Positions 63,678 to 64,000 of a stretch of 64,000 nucleotides of DNA are shown here, one piece after another; position 1 is the first letter of the stretch, and the number at the start of each line of letters is the position of its first letter. Where the stretch lies: NCBI RefSeq assembly GCF_040869045.1, contig NC_090321.1, positions 137,135,689 to 137,199,688 of the forward strand, given 5' to 3'. The notes beneath the pieces were generated by a model. That model worked only from the letters and a program-made list of their open reading frames with translations, made no database searches and was not told the origin of the DNA. The stretch is from Eurosta solidaginis. Taxonomy: Eukaryota > Arthropoda > Insecta > Diptera > Tephritidae. A program made the translations under genes and the position numbers.

Positions 63678-64000
63678 CACTTCAGAATTCTGCAGTTTAA
63701 CTGTAATGGATTAACTGTGAAGATCACGTAGATAGTCGATTTCATGAAGCGGCACAACATCCGCATTGCTGCGATTCAAGAGACTAAACTCACAGCAAGA
63801 TCTGCATTACAAACCTGTTCTGGGTATAATGTCCACAGAAAAGATCGCGAGAGCGGAAATGGAGGCGGCCTCGCGTTTATCATACACCACTCTGTGCAAT
63901 ATCTGTCCGGTCAGACGATGCAAACCTAGAAATCATCAACATCTACATCCCTCCAGCCACCTGTTGCCCTAGTGGATACCGCCCTAATATTAGCGCCTTA
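63678..64000 (+). pseudogene. LOA/I-like LINE copy D, ORF2 endonuclease start
   Basis: MHFRILQFNCNGLTVKIT, then a TAG in place of Glu (copy A has ITEIVNF), then IAAIQETKLTARSALQTCSG, YNVHRKDRESGNGGGLAFII. A deletion then jumps to LSGQTMQT, followed by INIYIPPATCCPSGYRPN in another frame. Cut by the window end. Confidence 0.75.

Larger units (their letters stand above)
62772..64000 (+). mobile_element. LOA/I-like LINE copy D, 5' part, runs off the window
   Basis: The best 5' copy of this family. ORF1 is followed by the start of ORF2 with overlapping ends. Compared with copy A it keeps the N-terminal Cys-rich region. ORF1 holds an expanded C tract. ORF2 has a stop early in the endonuclease. 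It inserted next to, or truncated, the Jockey-like LINE on its left. Confidence 0.8.

Overview
The window looks like a transposon-bloated stretch of a higher-dipteran (fly) genome. The one host gene I can identify with confidence is a single large exon of the ryanodine receptor (RyR) on the + strand (49972-52069), bounded by a recognisable 3' splice acceptor and a GTAAGA donor. Nearly everything else is intronic sequence filled with mobile elements. The mix of elements (Jockey/I-group non-LTR elements, BEL/Pao and Ty3/gypsy LTR elements, a Penelope-like element, a Transib/RAG1-like relic, MITEs and foldbacks) together with AT-rich spacers suggests a brachyceran such as a tephritid fruit fly. 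The taxon is inference.

Layout. 1-11.4 kb: a GTGGGCGTGG-type interspersed repeat (two copies), a broken Transib transposase, a duplicated tRNA-like repeat, a nearly full-length but broken non-LTR element (4.4-7.85 kb), a second LINE fragment and three small inverted-repeat elements. 11.46-31.58 kb: a nested stack. A LOA/I-like LINE is split by a Ty3/gypsy element (12970-29514, 234-bp LTRs, 5-bp duplication GGTAG). The gypsy element is split between protease and RT by a BEL/Pao element (16108-27930, LTRs of 509 and 566 bp, duplication GTAAG). The BEL element has lost its integrase and carries about 5.9 kb of non-BEL DNA, including an intronless, decayed 2-oxoglutarate/Fe(II) oxygenase copy in the same sense as its own gag-pol. 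One BEL LTR also contains an inverted 62-bp piece of BEL's own gag.

31.6-46.5 kb: a long perfect hairpin, a composite of two like-oriented MITEs around a foldback, two pieces of a second BEL/Pao element that appear to be halves of one copy, a small LTR-like element with 150-bp repeats and acidic ORFs, a 1.1-kb foldback sitting in one of those repeats (the other repeat is the empty site), a P/THAP-like fragment and a 3' LINE fragment. 46.55-49.44 kb: a head-to-head inverted dimer of a Penelope-like element with a 13-bp target duplication and hammerhead-like motifs in both arms.

49.97-52.07 kb: the RyR exon. 52.1-64 kb: the next RyR intron, with three more LINE pieces, a decayed third BEL/Pao element interrupted by a 461-bp MITE, and a LOA/I-like LINE 5' end running off the window. 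The genes do not form an operon. What links them is insertion history, which nesting, target duplications and reading frames allow to be ordered: LINE, then gypsy, then BEL.
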